NCBI GenBank assembly: GCA_023381945.1
Contig: JAMCQY010000429.1
Coordinates: forward strand, 1 to 7,907
Origin: Deltaproteobacteria bacterium
GTDB lineage: Bacteria; Desulfobacterota; Desulfobaccia; Desulfobaccales; 0-14-0-80-60-11
Direction: 5' to 3'
DNA: 7,907 nucleotides
Of this stretch, positions 5,985 to 7,907 are shown piece after piece. Positions within the stretch are counted from its first letter, which is position 1. The number at the start of each line of letters is the position of its first letter. The notes beneath the pieces are model-generated. The model saw only the letters and a list, made by a program, of their open reading frames with translations, was not told the DNA's origin and made no database searches. The translations under genes were made by a program, and so were the position numbers.

Positions 5985-6566
5985 CTAGGCCGCCTTGCCC
6001 TGGGCCGGGAGGAGCGACTTGATCATCAAGACGATGTCCGACTCACGGCCTGCCTCATCCATGGCGAAGCCCTGCAACACCGCGGCTTTTTCAAATCCCA
6101 GTTTCTCGAACAGATAGAAGGCCTTGTCCAATTCCGGCGGGATTTCCGCAGTAAGCTGCTCCAGACCCAGTTTGGCGGCGATATCCTCCAGGGTTTGGAT
6201 CAGTAAGGTTCCCAAGCCCTTGGCCCGGTATTGGGGGTCGGTGGACAGACGCACCTCGCCCTGATGTTGGGTCCAGGCGCTGAGGTTGAATTGCAGCGAG
6301 GCGGCGCCGATGATCCGTTTCCCGTGGAAGGCCAGCAGGGGCAGCACGAGGTCGTAGTCCAGGGTTTCCATCCAGTTTTCGATGACCTTGGGGTCGGTCA
6401 CCTCTTCTCTCAGCACCACGCGCTCTTCCGGGGCCAGGCTGCGGAAATAGGCCAGGAAGGCCTGCTCATCGTCCTTCAGCAAGGGGCGCAAGGTGATGGC
6501 GGTGCCGTCCTCCAGATTGACCTGCTTGGGAAAATTCTTTACCAGTATCACTGCGAGGTTACTCAT
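5985..6566 (-). CDS. GNAT-family N-acetyltransferase
   Basis: A cytosolic acetyltransferase of 193 residues that would use acetyl-CoA to acetylate an amine on a small molecule or a protein lysine; the acceptor is unknown. The fold is recognisable from ITLRPLLKDDEQAFLAYFRSL (24-44), a typical GNAT beginning, a central strand HGKRIIGAASL (81-91), motif A with the CoA pyrophosphate loop QYRAKGLGT (112-120), and the AFYLFEKLGFEK segment (149-160) near the end. The opening resembles the catalytic domain of Pat-type protein acetyltransferases, but there is no attached acyl-CoA-synthetase-like domain. I chose the ATG at 6566, which has GGGAGA 5 nt upstream. A TTG at 6611 would add 15 residues, overlap the thiolase gene and has no ribosome site. 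The gene follows the thiolase by 19 nt, so co-transcription is very likely. Its place in an acetyl-CoA-producing operon suggests feedback by protein acetylation (inference). Confidence 0.85.
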   Translation of the reverse strand: MSNLAVILVKNFPKQVNLEDGTAITLRPLLKDDEQAFLAYFRSLAPEERVVLREEVTDPKVIENWMETLDYDLVLPLLAFHGKRIIGAASLQFNLSAWTQHQGEVRLSTDPQYRAKGLGTLLIQTLEDIAAKLGLEQLTAEIPPELDKAFYLFEKLGFEKAAVLQGFAMDEAGRESDIVLMIKSLLPAQGKAA

Positions 6567-6585
6567 CGTGGTCTCCCGGGGTGAA

Positions 6586-7779
6586 TCAGTAGTACCAACT
6601 GCGTTCGACAATCATGGTAAAGCCCATGCCGCCGCCTACACAAAGCCCGGCCAGGCCCACATGAGCATCCCGCTTCTGCATCTCATAGAGCAGGGTCACC
6701 ATGATCCTGGTGCCGCTGCAGCCGATGGGGTGCCCCAGGGCGATGGCCCCGCCATTAACATTGACGATCTCGGGGTCCAGGTTTAATTCCCTTACGCAGG
6801 CGATGCTTTGGGCGGCAAAGGCCTCGTTGAGTTCCACCAGATCAATGGGCTTGTCCAGGGCCTCTTTGGCTTTGGCCACGGCATTGCGCACCGCGTAAAT
6901 AGGCCCCATGCCCATCAATTCCGGTTCGCAGCCCTGGCAGTCATAGGAGATGATCCGGGCCATGGGGCGGATGCCCATCTTGATGGCCTTTTCCTCGGAC
7001 ATGACCAGCACCGCGGCGGCCCCATCATTAATCCCCGAAGAGTTGCCCGCGGTTACCGTACCGTTCTTCTGAAAAGCCGGCCGCAATTTGGCCAGTTTTT
7101 CCATAGTGCTGCCGAATTTGGGAAATTCATCGGTATCAAAGATGATGGGGTCCCCTTTCTTCTGGGGTACCTCAACAGGCACGATCTCATCCTTGAAGCG
7201 CCCGGATTTGATGGCCTTCTCGGCCTTCTGCTGGGACTCCAGCGCAAACCGGTCCTGTTCTTCCCGGCTGAGGTGAAACTTCTCCGCCACGTTTTCGGCG
7301 GTGATGCCCATGTGGGTGTCGCCGAAAGAGCACCAGAGGCCGTCATGAATCAGAACGTCCACCACCTGGCCGTGGCCCATGCGCTGGCCCCAACGGGTCT
7401 GACTCAAGAGGAAGGGCGCCTGGCTCATGGATTCCATGCCCCCGGCCACGATGATTTCGGCGTCACCGGCCCGGATGGCCTGGGTGGCCATGATAATGGA
7501 TTCCAGGCCGGAGCCGCAGACCACGTTCACCGTCATTGCCGGAGTGTATTGGGAGATGCCGGCATTGGCGGCCGCCTGCCGGGCCGGATTCTGGCCCTGG
7601 CCGGCCTGCAGCACGTTGCCCATGATCACCTGGTCCACCTTTTCCGGGCGCACCTTGGCGCGCTGCAAAACTTCTTTAATGACCAGACCGCCCAATTGCA
7701 CGGCTGGTATATCCTTCAGGGTGCCGCCAAAGCTGCCGACGGCAGTTCGTACGGCGCTGGCAATTACTACCTGGCGCAT
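6586..7779 (-). CDS. Acetyl-CoA acetyltransferase (thiolase II type)
   Basis: This 397-residue cytosolic thiolase cleaves 3-ketoacyl-CoA (acetoacetyl-CoA) with CoA to give acetyl-CoA, or runs in reverse. It is full length. The nucleophilic cysteine is C88 in [12 protein letters not shown], the proton-handling residues are H350 in [14 protein letters not shown] and C380 in GLCVGGGMG, and NEAFA lies at 318-322. AGGMESMS (112-119) and [10 protein letters not shown] (156-165, with Met157 as in bacterial acetoacetyl-CoA thiolases) support the short-chain type. AtoB, ThlA and PhaA are all plausible names, so no symbol is given. AGGAGG lies only 4 nt before the ATG, somewhat close but strong. It is the first gene of the visible run. 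Beside a crotonase and EtfAB-EMO, a degradative (thiolytic) direction is more likely than polyhydroxybutyrate synthesis; no phaB or phaC is seen. Confidence 0.95.
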   Translation of the reverse strand: MRQVVIASAVRTAVGSFGGTLKDIPAVQLGGLVIKEVLQRAKVRPEKVDQVIMGNVLQAGQGQNPARQAAANAGISQYTPAMTVNVVCGSGLESIIMATQAIRAGDAEIIVAGGMESMSQAPFLLSQTRWGQRMGHGQVVDVLIHDGLWCSFGDTHMGITAENVAEKFHLSREEQDRFALESQQKAEKAIKSGRFKDEIVPVEVPQKKGDPIIFDTDEFPKFGSTMEKLAKLRPAFQKNGTVTAGNSSGINDGAAAVLVMSEEKAIKMGIRPMARIISYDCQGCEPELMGMGPIYAVRNAVAKAKEALDKPIDLVELNEAFAAQSIACVRELNLDPEIVNVNGGAIALGHPIGCSGTRIMVTLLYEMQKRDAHVGLAGLCVGGGMGFTMIVERSWYY

Positions 7780-7907
7780 GAAACCTCCTATGATGAATGT
7801 CTACTTCATCCTTGTTTGGATGTTTTGGTTCTTGTATGCTTTACTCGCCTGAGCGGAGGATAGGGCAACGCTGGGGAGCGACCCGAGCGCCGACACAGGC
7901 GGCTGAA
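7780..7907. other. Thiolase upstream region, no confident promoter or gene
   Basis: The 128 bases before the thiolase start contain its ribosome site and no recognisable end of an upstream gene. On the minus strand the best sigma70-like pair is TTGCCC with a poorly matching -10 (TAAAGC, 19-nt spacer), too weak to call. On the plus strand a 20-codon hydrophobic frame (7790-7852) lacks a ribosome site and is not called. The operon could therefore begin here or continue from genes beyond the window. Confidence 0.4.

Noticed and set aside
6567..6611. 15-codon TTG-initiated extension of the GNAT gene
   Set aside because: Overlaps the thiolase end, has no ribosome site, and the ATG at 6566 has GGGAGA at good spacing.
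7790..7852. 20-codon plus-strand hydrophobic micro-ORF resembling a single membrane helix
   Set aside because: No Shine-Dalgarno sequence precedes it, it is antisense to the thiolase leader and I recognise no family; conservation of the peptide would be needed to revive it.
6808..7863. 351-codon plus-strand open frame
   Set aside because: Lies almost entirely antisense to the thiolase, which has all its catalytic residues; the translation has no family features.
7812..7880. Sigma70 promoter for the operon on the minus strand (TTGCCC ... TAAAGC)
   Set aside because: The -10 matches only about three of six positions and the spacing is 19 nt; not distinguishable from chance.

Overview
The window holds one co-directional run of seven minus-strand genes. 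It reads as a beta-oxidation (acyl-CoA degradation) operon with its own route to the quinone pool. In transcription order the genes are: acetyl-CoA acetyltransferase (thiolase, 7779-6586), a GNAT N-acetyltransferase (6566-5985), a small four-helix-bundle protein of the 23S rRNA-intervening-sequence-protein type (5935-5558), a crotonase-type enoyl-CoA hydratase (5507-4734), electron transfer flavoprotein beta (4636-3845) and alpha (3742-2750), and a membrane Fe-S oxidoreductase of the ETF:menaquinone oxidoreductase (EMO) type (2579-543). Long plus-strand frames are antisense shadows of these GC-rich genes, and I see no convincing plus-strand gene.

Organism: the coding DNA is GC-rich. A cytoplasmic ETF followed by a NarI-like/CCG-domain quinone reductase is typical of anaerobic acyl-CoA oxidisers such as sulfate-reducing or syntrophic Desulfobacterota (former Deltaproteobacteria). 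I infer a Desulfobacterota or similar anaerobe. The sequence contains no rRNA or other marker gene that would settle this.

How the genes work together: an acyl-CoA dehydrogenase (not in the window) would reduce EtfAB, and EtfAB would pass electrons to EMO and menaquinone. The enoyl-CoA hydratase and thiolase carry out the second and fourth steps of beta-oxidation. The 3-hydroxyacyl-CoA dehydrogenase and the acyl-CoA dehydrogenase are missing here; they may lie upstream of the thiolase beyond 7907 or elsewhere. The GNAT enzyme could acetylate proteins in step with acetyl-CoA output, but that is inference.

The most unusual part is the intergenic DNA. Short tandem repeats with a 7-nt period occur at most junctions: GACTCGG downstream of the operon, AGTGGTC between etfA and EMO, AAAAGTY and CCCCTRV between etfB and etfA, and GTAAAAA/GGCAAAA between crotonase and etfB and on both sides of the four-helix gene. 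Three spacers also carry an outer inverted repeat enclosing other structure (128-295, 2599-2737, 5526-5974). In the third case the enclosed structure is the whole four-helix gene, bracketed by a perfect 18-bp inverted repeat, lower in GC than its neighbours and started directly from a run of four heptads. This resembles the folded layout of 23S rRNA intervening sequences that encode the same protein family, but placed inside a metabolic operon.
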